NCBI RefSeq assembly: GCF_016464705.1
Contig: NZ_JAEHOB010000014.1
Span: 124,001 to 188,000, forward strand
Direction of reading: 5' to 3'
DNA length: 64,000 nucleotides
From: Qaidamihabitans albus
Lineage (GTDB): Bacteria > Actinomycetota > Actinomycetes > Mycobacteriales > Pseudonocardiaceae
Made by a program: the position numbers and the translations under genes. Shown here piece after piece: positions 1 through 12,000 of the stretch. The notes under the pieces were generated by a model, which was not told where the DNA came from, searched no databases, and worked only from the letters and a program-made list of their open reading frames with translations. Every line of letters starts with the position of its first letter. Position 1 is the first letter of the stretch.

Positions 1-3000
1 TCGTCGACGATGGCCTGGCCGGTGGCCCAGGTGGCCTCCCCGGTCGCGGCCGGCCCGCTGAGGAAGTCGGGGTGCTCCGGCACATCGTCCGTGGCGACGA
101 GGGTGCCTCGGCGCAGCGCCCCTTCGGCGTCCACGGCCTCGGCGGCCACCGGGGCCCCGTAGTCGTGGAAGGCGTCTTCCCTGCCCCACAGCAGGGCTTG
201 CTGGCCTGCCACCGTGTTGCTGGCGTCTCCGACGGAGACGGTGAACCGCACATCGTCGAACCGGGTGAGCTGTAGCCAGCCGGCGTACCGGTTGACCGCG
301 ACGCCGATCGCGACGGCCGCCGCGGATGCGGATTCCCGGCGCTGCCGGGACAGCTCGGCCGTGCCGGCAGGGCTCGCCTCGCCGCCGAGCGCTGCCGGCA
401 CGGCGGAGCCCGCCGAGTTGGCGGACTCGTTGAACTCCACCCCCACCTTCTCCAACAGCAGGGGCCCTTCGGGATTTTCCGGCTCCTTGGGTACCGCGGT
501 CGTCACCACCGTCGCGTTGCGCCGGTCGACGTCGGCCTCGATGACCAGCTCGTGCGGCCTGCGCAGCCGGTCGACCACGGTGACGCGGAAGCCCTTTCGC
601 GCGGTGTCCGCGAACCGGGACTGGGTGGCGGTCTTGACGGCGGTCTCGAGCTGCTCCAGCACGGCCGGGTCGTCGCGCATGTACCGGGGAAGCAGGTCGC
701 GGGCCGCCGCCACCAGCCGCTCACGCCCGGTGACCTCCAGCGGGTAGACGTGCGGCAACCGCCGCGCCGGTGGCCACTCGTGCTCGGGGCGCTGGTGACT
801 GGCCGGCGGGGAGTGGCGATAGACGGGCGGCGTTGCCACCACGACGTCGCCGTCCGGGCTGCCCTCGGGGGCGGTGATCGTGTACCGCGGTCCCACCCTG
901 CCGCCGTGCTCCACGCCCATCACGAGCTCGGTGCTGATCGACAGCGGCGTTGCCTCGGCGCGATGGTCGAGAGCGCTGAGGTAGCCGTCGACCGAGTTCA
1001 CCCCGACGACGTCGAACGACTCGCCGCGCCCGCCACCGGCCGATCCGCCGACGCTGTCGTCGCCGGCTTCCATCTTCGCGCCACCCGGTACGTTCCCGCC
1101 CACCGCGTGGCCGTCAGGGTGCCCCTGCTTGGCGGTGCCCTGCTGCAGGGCGTGCCGGGCCTGCTGGGTGGAGTCGACCGAGCTCGGCACGATCCGGTCG
1201 CTGCCGGGCACGGCACGCAGCCTCAAGGTGACACGTACGCGGCCGTTGGCGAAGGTCAGCAGCAGCCCGTCGCGGGAGGCCGTCGACGGCCAGTCGGACA
1301 CCAGCAGCCGGCCGAGCTCCTGCGGGGTGATCCGGTCGGCGAGGCCGTGCCGGGCGAAGTAGGCGTTCAGCTGCCTCGCGGCCTGCTCCATGTGCGGCAG
1401 CAGGCCCTCGCCCATCGGCACCCCGCCGAGCAGCCGCAGCCCGGTCGGCCCCAGATCGGCGACCCGGTTCGCGTGTTCGCCCTCTCCCGTGCCTCCACCC
1501 GGCACGTCCGGCGACGCCGCGGTGTCTGCCGGCTGGTCGCCGTCGGAGGGGTGCGCCGCCAGCTCGCCTCCGGGTTCGCGCGGCCCCGGCAGGATGTCGT
1601 CCGGTGTCACCGGCCGCTCCGGTGAAGCCGGGCGCCTGCCGTCCTCGCCGGGACCCTCGACGGCGTCGCCGCCTCTGGCGGCCTCGACCACCGGATGACC
1701 CCCGGCGACCGCCTGCACGGCGCGCTCGATGAACCACCGCGCCCCCAGAGCATCCCCGTAGCGGAACTCGACCACACCCCGCAACGTGTCCTCGGACCAC
1801 TCCGCCACCTGACGCACATGCTCCGGCAACTCCACACGCCGACCCGACGACAACCCCTCGACATAGGCCCGCAGCCACCGAAGCGCCGCCGCATGATGCG
1901 ACAACTCCCGCCGCACAAAGAACTCGAACCGCTCCTGCTCCCCCAACCCGGCAACACCCTCGCGGTCGATCGGATCCGACGCGGTCACGATCTCCTTCAC
2001 CAAAGTCAACGCCCGCTCCACCGGATGAAGACCCGGCCGAACACCAACCCGCGGCGAATCACCGAACCACACGACCACACCCGCCACACCCCGCCCGACC
2101 ATGTCCGACAACACCCGCTCGGTATAGACATCCACACCAAGCCCCGCGACACCCGACTCGGACAGCTCGAACACCTCCCCCAACAACACCTCCACCCACG
2201 CCCGATCCGGCCAGGACCCCCCAGCGGACCCCGCCCACAGCCGCTGGAACCCGACGAGCACCGCGGAGCGCGCCTCGTCGGCATGGGTGAGGCTCGTCCG
2301 CTCGCCGGGCGCGATCCTGACCAGTGGCTCACCCCCGGGCAAGTGCCTGTTCATGATCGACTCGAAGATCGCCAGCTGGCCTTCCGTGCGCGGTTCCCAG
2401 TAGAGGTGCGGTCCGTGCTCGACCCGGACTCCGGCTTCACGCAGCTCGGCGAGGATGCGCCGCAGCGTCTCGTCCGGCAGTGGACTGCCGTCGACGGTTG
2501 TCACGTCGAACAGGTCGAGGTCGCCGGCGATGAGCACCGGCCTGGTGAACTCCTCGACGGAGACGTACCGTCCCGGCCGTATAGTCGGCTCACCGTCCGG
2601 GCCGACTCCCGCCGTGTTCTCGACGATCGCCCTGGGGTCGGCCGACTCCACCACGGCAACCACCACGCCGTCGACGACGGCGTAGCGGCCCGATTCGACC
2701 ACCCGCCGGTTCTCCGGGTTCTCGAACTCGGCGGCGCGCTGCCGTGCCCGCTCGCGCACGGCGGCCCGCAGCTCCATCGGCACGGCGTCGGGGTCCATCC
2801 GGGGAGCGAAGTAGCCGACGAGGCCGAGGTGGCGCGGATCGGCTCCGAGGAAGACGTCGAGCTCGTTGATCGTCTTCATCTTCACCGCCTCCGGCTTGGC
2901 CAGCGCGCCGGATTTCCACCAGTGCGAGCCGTGTGCGCCGCTCGGCCGGGCGCGGAACACCACACCGTGGGTGTCGGCGACCCGCCGCAGGGCACGCTGC

Positions 3001-6000
3001 TCCCGCAGCGACACACCGAAACGCCCGGCCAGTTCGAGAGGATCTGCCCCGGCAGGCTGGACGTTCGCCGTGCGTGCCGAGTCGCCGTCGGTGCCCCCGG
3101 CGATCTCGGTCGTGTCGGTCTCCACCTGCTCCGGCGGCGGTGTCCGCCGAGCCTGCTCGTACGCGCCGCCGATGCCGGCGTAGAACCGCGTCGTCGTCCC
3201 GTCCCGGTCCGTGTGGTCGTACAGCACGTCGACCATGTGCCCGGTGTGCGAGAGTTCGAGCGCGAGATGGTGCGCGAGCACCCGGGGGTCGTGCCGGGGT
3301 GGGGCCTGTGCGGGATCGAGCGCGGCAGGCACGTCCACGTTTCGGCCGGTGAGTGCCGTCGTGTCGGCGGCGGCCTCGGTGAGCCGGTCGAAGCCCGCCC
3401 TGGCCCGTGCCAGCACGGCTCGCTGCTCGCCCTCCAGTGCGGCGAGCGCGAGGCGGGCCTGGCGCAGCTGGTCGTCGGCCGCGTCGAGCGCCTGGCGGGC
3501 GCGGGCCAGGCGCCTGCGTGGCCGCCGCCTGGTCTCGCCGTCCTCGGCCCGCTTCTCCAGTCCGGCGAGGTGACTCGCCAGCGCTTCGCGCGTCGCGCGC
3601 AGCTCGCGCACCTGGTCGAGGGCGCCGGCCAGGCGGCCTGCCCACCGGCCGAGCTCGCCGAACGCCTCGCCGGCCTCCGCCAGCCGCCTGCCGACCACGT
3701 CGGCGCGTTCCCCGCTGTGGCCGGCCAGCCCGGCCCGTACCCGCTCGGCGAGGTCCAGCCCTTGACCGGCGATCTCGTCGTAGTGAGCGAGCGCGCCCGC
3801 GAACTCGTCGTCCACCACGTTGACGACCGCGGCGTTCGGGTAGTGCTCCCGCACCGCGCGCGCCGTCGCGATCCACGGGCGGTCCGGATCGCCGTGCCCG
3901 CTCCGCTCGCGCTCCTGCCGCAACGCCTCCTGCAGGTCGACCGGTTCCGCCTCGGCGGCCCGCTCCCGTTCCCGCAACCGCAGGCGCACGTCGTCCGCGC
4001 TGACTCCCGCCCGCTCCAGCAGTGCCTGCTGCTCGGCGAGGGTGGCCTGCTGCGCCTCCATCCGCCGTTGGAGAGCCGTCCACTCGTGTTCGTAGAGCTG
4101 CACCACGACGTCCACCGGCTCCGCCCGGCCGGTCTCGGTTCGAAGCGGGCGGTGCAGGAGCGAACCGATGTGACGGGACAGGCTGCCGCCCACCGTGAGG
4201 TGCATGCGCAGCCGCACGCGGACCGTGGGGCCCCGGAGGTCTTCCAGCACCGTACCGCGCTCGTGGCCCGTTTCCAGCGACGTACCGGTGCTTGACTCGG
4301 CGCGCAGGCGGGCGCGGAACCGGCCAACCATGTCGAGCGCGTCCTCGTCCGGCCCGGTCCCGGAGCTGCCCGACCCGTTCGGCTCGGCTTCCCTGCCGAG
4401 CGCGGCGACCGATCCGGTCCGCTCGGTGATCGACGCCTGCCCGATCCGCGTCGTCTCCCGCAGGGACTCCTCATCGGCGAGACCGTGCCGCCCCTGGCTG
4501 TCGTACCGGGCGAGAACGGTGTACTCGGAGATCCCGTCCAGTCGCAGCCACAGCTTCAGCGAGCGCAGGCGGCCGGCTTCGACGCTCGGGAGCGGTAGTC
4601 GCGAGTCGCTCGCCAGCCGCGGCCAGCGCCCACGAAACGCGCGCTGCTCCAGCATTTCCTGGAGGGACAGCTCCTCGGTCCGGTTGAGCTTGCCCAGCAA
4701 CGCGGTGGCGACCTCGTGCACTCCGCCGGTCAGCGGGCGCAGGCCGATGTGGTCGAAGGCGGGACGCAGCTGCTCTGGCAGCCGGTCCAGCCACACCGCA
4801 CGCGCCGGATCGGCGCGCTCGGGCGCGACCTTGGGCTCGGTGTACTGCACGGAGACCGTCCCGGTCGAGGTGACCGTCCGCACGATCGGCGGCGCGGTGG
4901 AGCCGCCCGCCCTGCCGCGCACCGCCTCGATGACCCGTCCCGTCGCGCCGGGCAGTGGCGTCAGCCGTGCCGTGTACCGTGCCTCGACGGGCAGTCCCAG
5001 GCGCACCGCGTCGGGCCAGTCCAGAAAACCGTGCTTGCGCCCTGCCCGGGAACGCGTGCCGGTGTCGCGTGTCCCGCCGTGGGCGGCCGAGAAGCCAGGA
5101 CCGAGCCCGAAATCCGCATCGGCCCCAGCGGGAACGCCGGCGCCGAGCCCTTCGGCCTCGGGGCCCTGCATGGATGTCCGGTAGTCGTCCCGGCGCACGG
5201 TGTCCACCATGTCGCCGTAGCTCTGCGCGCTGCCGCCGGGCAACACGCGGTCCACCACCGCTTCCCCGGTCGGGACCAGCTCATGCCGGACCTCCACCAG
5301 CATCCACTGCCCGTTGGCCAGCCGCACCGGCTTGGTCAGCACGAGCGTGCCACCGGTGGCGAGCGCGGACTTCTGCACCCCGCGCAGCGTGTCGCCGGAG
5401 AGCACGTCCCGCAGCACCGCGTCCAGGTCGGGATCCCGGTCGAGCAGGCCGGTGTCCGGCCGCTGGTGTGGATCGAGTCCCTCGGCGTGGCCCTCCGCCT
5501 GCCGCAGCGCGTCCGCGACGGCCGCGTACGGGGTGGGCGCCTCGGTGCCGTCGGCCGACGGGTTCTGGTGGAAGCCGACCACCCTGGCCGCGCCGAGGGC
5601 ATAGGATTCCGCCCCGGGCCGGGGTGCGTACGCTGGCAGGCGATAGTCGGCCAGCGAGGCCGGGGCGTCACTGCGCAGCACCAGGTTCGCGGCCAGCCGG
5701 CCGAGGACGACCAGGTCGGCGGGGTCGGCCCGGCGCGCGATCTCGGTCAGCTCGTCGCCGGCGGGCGCGATGAACCGGTCGAGCGGCACGCTGTGCCCGT
5801 CCTCGTACAGGGCGAGTACCTCGCCGAGCAGGCCCCGGTCGAGCGGCCTGCCGGCCAGCGCGTCGTTCACGGCAAGCCGGTAGGCGGCGCCGGCGACGAT
5901 CCGCCGGTCGAGCTGGAGCGCCCGCTCCGGCCGCAGCTCGCGCCGTTCCAGCTTGGCCGCGTCCGTGCGCCACCGGTCGAGCAGCTGGCGCACCAGGTCG

Positions 6001-9000
6001 TCGGGAATGGCCTCCCCCGGCAGCTCGGCCTCGGCATAGGCTTCGAGAACGCCGGGTACGGACTTCACGATGCGAGCACGCCGGGTGGTCGAGCCCTCGC
6101 CCGATGGCGAGCCGTCGCGCGCGGTGGTCCTGAAGCTGCCCTCCACATCGAACACGACAGAAAGCCCGTACCACAGTTGCAGTTCCTCGTCCCCGGCCAC
6201 GTGGTCCTCGGTGCGGGCGACGTCGTGCGCGTAGGCACCCTGCACACTGCCGATGCCATGGCCGCCGACGTCCTCGAGCTCGCCGAGCGACCCGTCGCCG
6301 CTGCCGTCCTGGCCGTCGAGGGTGGTGTCCTCGCGGTAGGCGCCCGTGCCGTCGTGCGCGGTCTCGCTGCGCTCCTGCCACTCGTGGCCGAGCAGGTCCC
6401 GGTACATCGGCCCCTGCAGGGTCGGTTCCCGCAGGCCGGCGAACCGGATGTGCTCAGGTTGCCACCGCAGCACCGCCGAGCCCCGCTCGGCGTTGATCAC
6501 CACCCCGTTGGTCATCAGCGCCGGCAGACGGGCCAGCAGCGCGCGCGGATGCAGGGCGGCGAGCACGCGGAACCGGCCACGCTGGCCCGCCGTCGCGGTG
6601 TGCGGCTCCACGTCGGCCAGCACGCCGCGGGTGTCGAGTTGCAGTGCGGCGCTGTCGGAACCGACGAAGTCGACGGCCGCGGCCCTGGCGGCGTCACCGA
6701 TGTGCTCCCCGCCGCGCGCCGGATCGATCGCGGTGTCCAGCGGAGTCTTGACCTCGGCGATCTGACCGCCCACTTCGGTGCCGTCGAGCGGGCGGATTCC
6801 GTCGGCGTCCGCGATCGCTGCCCGCAGGCCCACCGGCACGCGCCAGTGGGTGACCTTGCCGAGGTACCGCGAGCGGAAACCCCCGTAGCGAACCCAGCGC
6901 AGGCCACCCGAGGTCCGGTCGGTGACCACGCGGAACTTCTCCGATGCCTTGCCCCACAGCCAGAACCGGCCGCGTGCGGCGGCCCGCTCACTCGACAGTC
7001 CGACCTCCGTGCGGCCCAGCGCCGCCGAGGTCACCCGCGTGCTTGCCCCGTAGCCGAGTACGGTGGCGCGTTCCGGGTCCCACTCCGCCGTGATCACCAG
7101 CTCGGCCGGCCGCATCCCGCTCGGTGTCCTCCTCGCGATCGGGATCCGCTTGCCTTCTTGCAGTGCCTCGGCCAGCCAGTGCCGTGCGGCCACCGGGGAG
7201 AGCTGCTCGCCGGCGGCCTGCCGCGCCAGCGTGTAGCCCTGCTCGGCCAGCTGCGCCAGCACCGCTCCGGCGAAGCGGTGCATGCCCGTGACCCTGGTGA
7301 CGTCGTCGTTGATACCCGGCCCGCCCTTGCTCAGCGCGTGCTCGCGGTTCGCCCGCTCACCTTCCGCGGAAGGATCGCGTGGCGGCTCGAAGCCGCCGCG
7401 CACGAGCGGAACCTCCCGCCTGCCCCATCGGGCGTTCTCGACCACGTCACCGTGCTGATCCACCGGCGGCTCGGCGACGATACGGACGTCGATCGAGCCG
7501 TCGTCGGTGCGCAGGAAGGTCCCGGGGTCGACGGGCAGCCCGTTGCGGGCGGCTACCTCGGTGGCCACCTGCACCGTCACCGTGGTGGGTAGCTGCCGCG
7601 TCGACTGTGCCGCCGCCACGACCGGGGAGCCGGTCAGCCGTCGCGTGGTGACCGTGGTCCGGCCGGGAACCCGGTAGGTGTCCTTGGGCCGGACGTCGAA
7701 GGCGTCCTGGCGGGTGGCCGACCCGATGTCGACGGTGCTGCCGATCTTCGAGAAGAATCCCCGCAGGCCACCGAGCATCATTCCCCAGCGCAGTCCACCG
7801 GCCACGGCCGGTTCGGCGCCCCATGCGTTGTTCCGGGCGGTGCTGCCGGAGGTAGCGCCACTGGAGTTGCTGCCGTGCAGGATGTCGCCGGTCGCGGACG
7901 CCGCGTGCAGTGGCGTGGCCGAGTCCCACCGGAACGTGGTGCTCAGCTCGACCTCGTAGGCGGGCCTGCCCCGGCTGTCGTGCACCAGCAGCCGGTGCGG
8001 GCGCCCGGGCGCGGCGGCACCGGAAGCACCGCAGGCGCGCGCGGCGATGTGGTCGATGAGCTGGCCGCGCACCGCGCCGCCGACCCGCAACTCGCGCTCC
8101 GGCACGCCGATCTCCCGCAGCTGGCGCACCGCTTCGGCCAGTAGGGCCGGCGAGCCGTCGTACCCGTAGACGCGGCTGGCGGACAACAGTTCGGCCTCGT
8201 CGCGCCACCGTCGTGGCCGGCGCGCGTCACCGGCGCCGGAGAAGAACCGTTCCTGCCGCTCCGGCGGCGGGTCGTCGTAGCCGTCGTACACCTCGACCAG
8301 CAGTGGTTCCCGCTCGCCGGTCGGATCGGCGCCCGCGACGACGGTTCGTTCGAGCGCGTCGGTACGCACCTCGCACTCCAGGGTGAGGTCGAGGTCGTAC
8401 TGGCTGAACGAGCCGTGGTGCTCGTCGCCCGTTCCGGCGAAGGTCGACCAGTCCGCGTCGCTGGAGGTATGCCGGTCGGCGGCGACCATGGCGCTGGGTG
8501 TCACGTCGGCGACTGGGTCCCGCTCCAGGCCCAGTGCGGCGTAGATGCTCCCCAGCGGGTCCAGCAGCCGCCGCAGCGAGAACCGTGGGGTGTAGCTCTG
8601 CCGCACGGACCGGTCACTGGACACCTTGGGTTCGGTGACGCGTCTCTGGCCGGTGGCGAACTTGGTGATCCTGCCGGGCGCGTTCGTGCGGCGGCCCGCG
8701 ACCGGCCCCGTGCCGTCCGGGCCCGTGGCGAGCACCAGCCGAGCGTCGATCTCCGCGGTACCGCCGCTGCCGGTGACGACGAACGTGCGGCCACCGGTTC
8801 CGGGCGTCGTGCTGAGCAGTTCGCGGAACGAGGGCAGGAGCAGCCGGTTCAGCTGCTCGGCTTCGAGGCGCTCACCGGCTTCGGTGAACACCCCCGCCTC
8901 GCGCAGCACCTCGGTGATCCGGCTGGCGGCCTCGTCCAGGTAGGGAAGGCGGCGTTGTGCGGGCACCGCGTGCGCGACGGCAACCCGGTTCGGCCCTTCG

Positions 9001-12000
9001 CCCGGCGAGAGGCTCCCTACCTCCGGTCCGGAGGGGGATTCCGGCCCATCTCCCGCAGTGCCCGCTCGCTCGGCAGCACCGTGCCCAGCGCCGTCGCGGC
9101 CCACTCCGCCCGCTGCCTGCTCACCACTGTCAGCCGCTCGCTCGCCTCCTCGTCGAACAGCAGTGTCGCGGCCGCCTCCGGGTTCGCCGTCCACCTCCCG
9201 GCCGTCCGGTCCCAGATGATCGCCCGAAGTGGACCGGTCGAGCTCTCCGTCACCAGTACGCTCTCCGGACGCTCCGGCGTGCCCGGCGGGTGCACTTCCC
9301 GGTAGTACAACATCGGCGTTCCTTCCTGCCCCGAGGTGGACCTCCGGGTCGAAGCCGGGGACGTCAGAGCGGTCGAGGCCGTGGGCAGCGAGCTCGTCGT
9401 CGAACGTCCGGCCCGTTTCGACGAGCCGTTCGGCATAGCCACGCATGATGTCCGGCCGGGCGCTCGCCCAGGACGCGAAGTCGCGGCGCCGTGCCACGAG
9501 GCCGGCCTCGGTGACTCCTGGAACGTCGGCGAGCGCGGTCAGCTCCGGAACCGTGGCCGAGAGTCGCTCCTCCTTGTTGGCGCGCAAGACTTCGAGGAAG
9601 GCGTGCACCCGCTCGACCGGGGTCGCGTGTGCGGAGCGCACGACTCCGTAGTCGCCGTGCGTGCGGTTCACCATGTCCCACGACCGCGCGGTGGGCAGTT
9701 GCAGCTCGAACAGGAAACCGTCCGGCGAGCGCAGGTAGGCGTGCATGCCGAGGTACCGGTTGCCGGCACGCCAGTAGTTGCGCACACCGTTGCCGGGCCC
9801 GGTGTCGACGGTGTAGCCGTGGTCCCGCACCAGCCGCGTGAGCACGTGGGCGGCGAGTTCGCCGTAGCCGGTCTCCGGCAGCCGCAGGGCGAAGCGCACC
9901 CGGTCGTGCACCTCGTCGAGGAACTCGTCGATGCTCCGGCCGGCCAGCCGCGACTCGGCGTCGAACTTCCGCGCCAGCGAGGCCGAGGACTTCACCCGGT
10001 TCTCGGTGCCGGCCAGCGTGAGCGCGTCGCCTTCGGCCAGGCCGGAGTCCGCGTTGACGGCTCCCACCACTTCCCGGAGGTCGTCGAGGACCCGGTCGGC
10101 GACCTCCCGCGCCCGGCTCTCGGCGGCCTCCAGTGTGCTGGGGACACCGGTGTCCGGAACGATCTGGTTCGGCCCCGGCAGCCCGGTGTGCTCGACCTGC
10201 CGGCCCAGCGTCGCGTCCAGCACCACGAACGCCCGCTCCAGGAAGGCCGGCAACCGCTGCGCAGACGGCATCGCGTCCAGCACCACCGTCGCGGGCTCCG
10301 ACTGCACCCAGTTCTGCCCGTTCCACCGCAGCGCGGGGGTCCGCACCTCGGCCCGCTCCCCGAAGCGGAAGTCCACCACGGCGCGCAACCCACCCAGCAT
10401 CCGCACCTCAGCCGTCACCGCGTCGCCGGAGACCCCGAGCACCCGATCCACCCAGAAACCGGGAGCGAAACCCGACGCCGCCGCCGAAAGGTGCCGCAGC
10501 GAGTCCGCGAGCACGTCGATGTCCTGGACCGTGCCGGCCTGTCCATCGGCGGCGCCTGCCCCGGAAAGCGGCGTCCGCTCCCCCCGCGCCGAGAGCGCGC
10601 CTTCCCCGCCTGCCGGCGGCGAGGATGCACCGGCCAGCAGGACCGGGCGCACACCTGTGGTGTCGGCGACGTTGCGCACGTAGTCGCTGGTGTCCGGCAG
10701 GTAATCGAGCAACCCGACCACCTCCTGGTTCAGCGCGCGGCTCCAGCCGCCCCGCTCAGCCGTGCCGGCCACGTCCGCGAGGTCGTCGGGCAGGCTTGCC
10801 CGCGACGCGATCGTCTGCAGGAACAGCCGCACTGCGTTGTCCGCGCGCTCCTCGAGGTCCACGACGTGCTGCCGCCGCGACGCGTGCTCCGGCACGGCGT
10901 GGCTCAGCCGATGCGCGTCCCGGCCGGCCTCGTGCACGGCCTCGTGCACCAACAGCGCGGCCAGGTCGACCACCGACGTCGCGCGGGCGCCTTCGCCGTC
11001 CGCCTCGCCGTCCCGTAGGCGCACACCCATCCGGCCACGATCCGTCTCGGGGTCCGGGTACAGCACGGCCCTGGGCCCGCGGTCGTCGAGATACGGTTTC
11101 AGCCGGTCCAGCGCCTCCTCGTCGAGCGTCTCGCGGACGTCCCGTTCGGTGAGCTCGAACATCCCCGCCGCGAGGCGTTCCAGCACGTGCCCGGCTTCCT
11201 CCCTGGTGACACCCGCGGCCGCGGCAACCGCGTCCCTGCCCGGTAGCGCGGTGGAGATGACGTCGGCCCTCACCCTCGCGGTGAGCCTGCCCACCTCGTC
11301 GGCGAGTCGCGCCGGAACCGGCGGCGCCGGAGGCGGATCGGGCCGCTGCGGCGCCGTTCCGATGTCGAACACGGCCGACTCGTATCCGGCGTAGCGGGGC
11401 ATCTGATGTCCGTAGCGGCCCGTGCCCCCGCCGGACGTTTCCTGCTCGACCCTGGCCTTGGCGTAGCGGTAGTCGAGCCGGCCCTGTGCCCATGCTCGCC
11501 ACAGCTCGTCCGCCACGACCGCGTCGATGCCGCCGCGGCCCGCCATCGTTTCCAGGATCGCCTCGACGTAGCGCGGATGCCCCTGCTGGTATCGCCTGCT
11601 GTCGCCGCCGGGGCCACGCCGGCCGCCCAGGCCGGCCGCCGGGCCCTTGGCCTCCACCACGACGTAACGCCCACCGACCACATAGCGGCCGTCCGGGCCG
11701 ACCTCGCGGTGGATCTGGTCGAACCGGCCACTCGCGCCGACCGATTCCACACCGGACTCCAGCGGGAACTCGACCTGCTCGAAACGGTGTCCCTCCGGCA
11801 GCTCCGCCTCCAGGTCGTGCACCATTTGCGTGCCCGCCAGCTCGCCGATACCCTCGCCGAGCTGTCTGCGGAGGTACTCGAACGCTTCCCAGTCCTTCGA
11901 GTCAAGCGCGTGGACGCCGGGGTCGAGCACCCCGCGCAACGCCGACGCGCGTCCGCGTACCTTCCGCCCGGTGGCCGCCGCCGCGTCCTGCTGCACGGCG

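Noticed and set aside
552-7592. Long plus-strand open frames (e.g. 552-1625, 1695-4295, 4716-7592) antisense to the giant effector
   Set aside because: They are in the antisense codon-aligned frame of a GC-rich gene, have His/Arg/Pro/Gly-rich composition, no domains and no ribosome sites.
8960-9020. Splitting the giant ORF into two genes with a new start near GTG 8966
   Set aside because: No ribosome site before that GTG and good third-position bias already upstream of it; the frame has no stop, so translation would read through anyway.
9017-9442. Longer version of the nested gene starting at 9442
   Set aside because: The extra N-terminal part (M-A-M-P-N-G-S-S-K-R) is in a region where the giant frame has the coding bias; the ribosome site belongs to ATG 9313.
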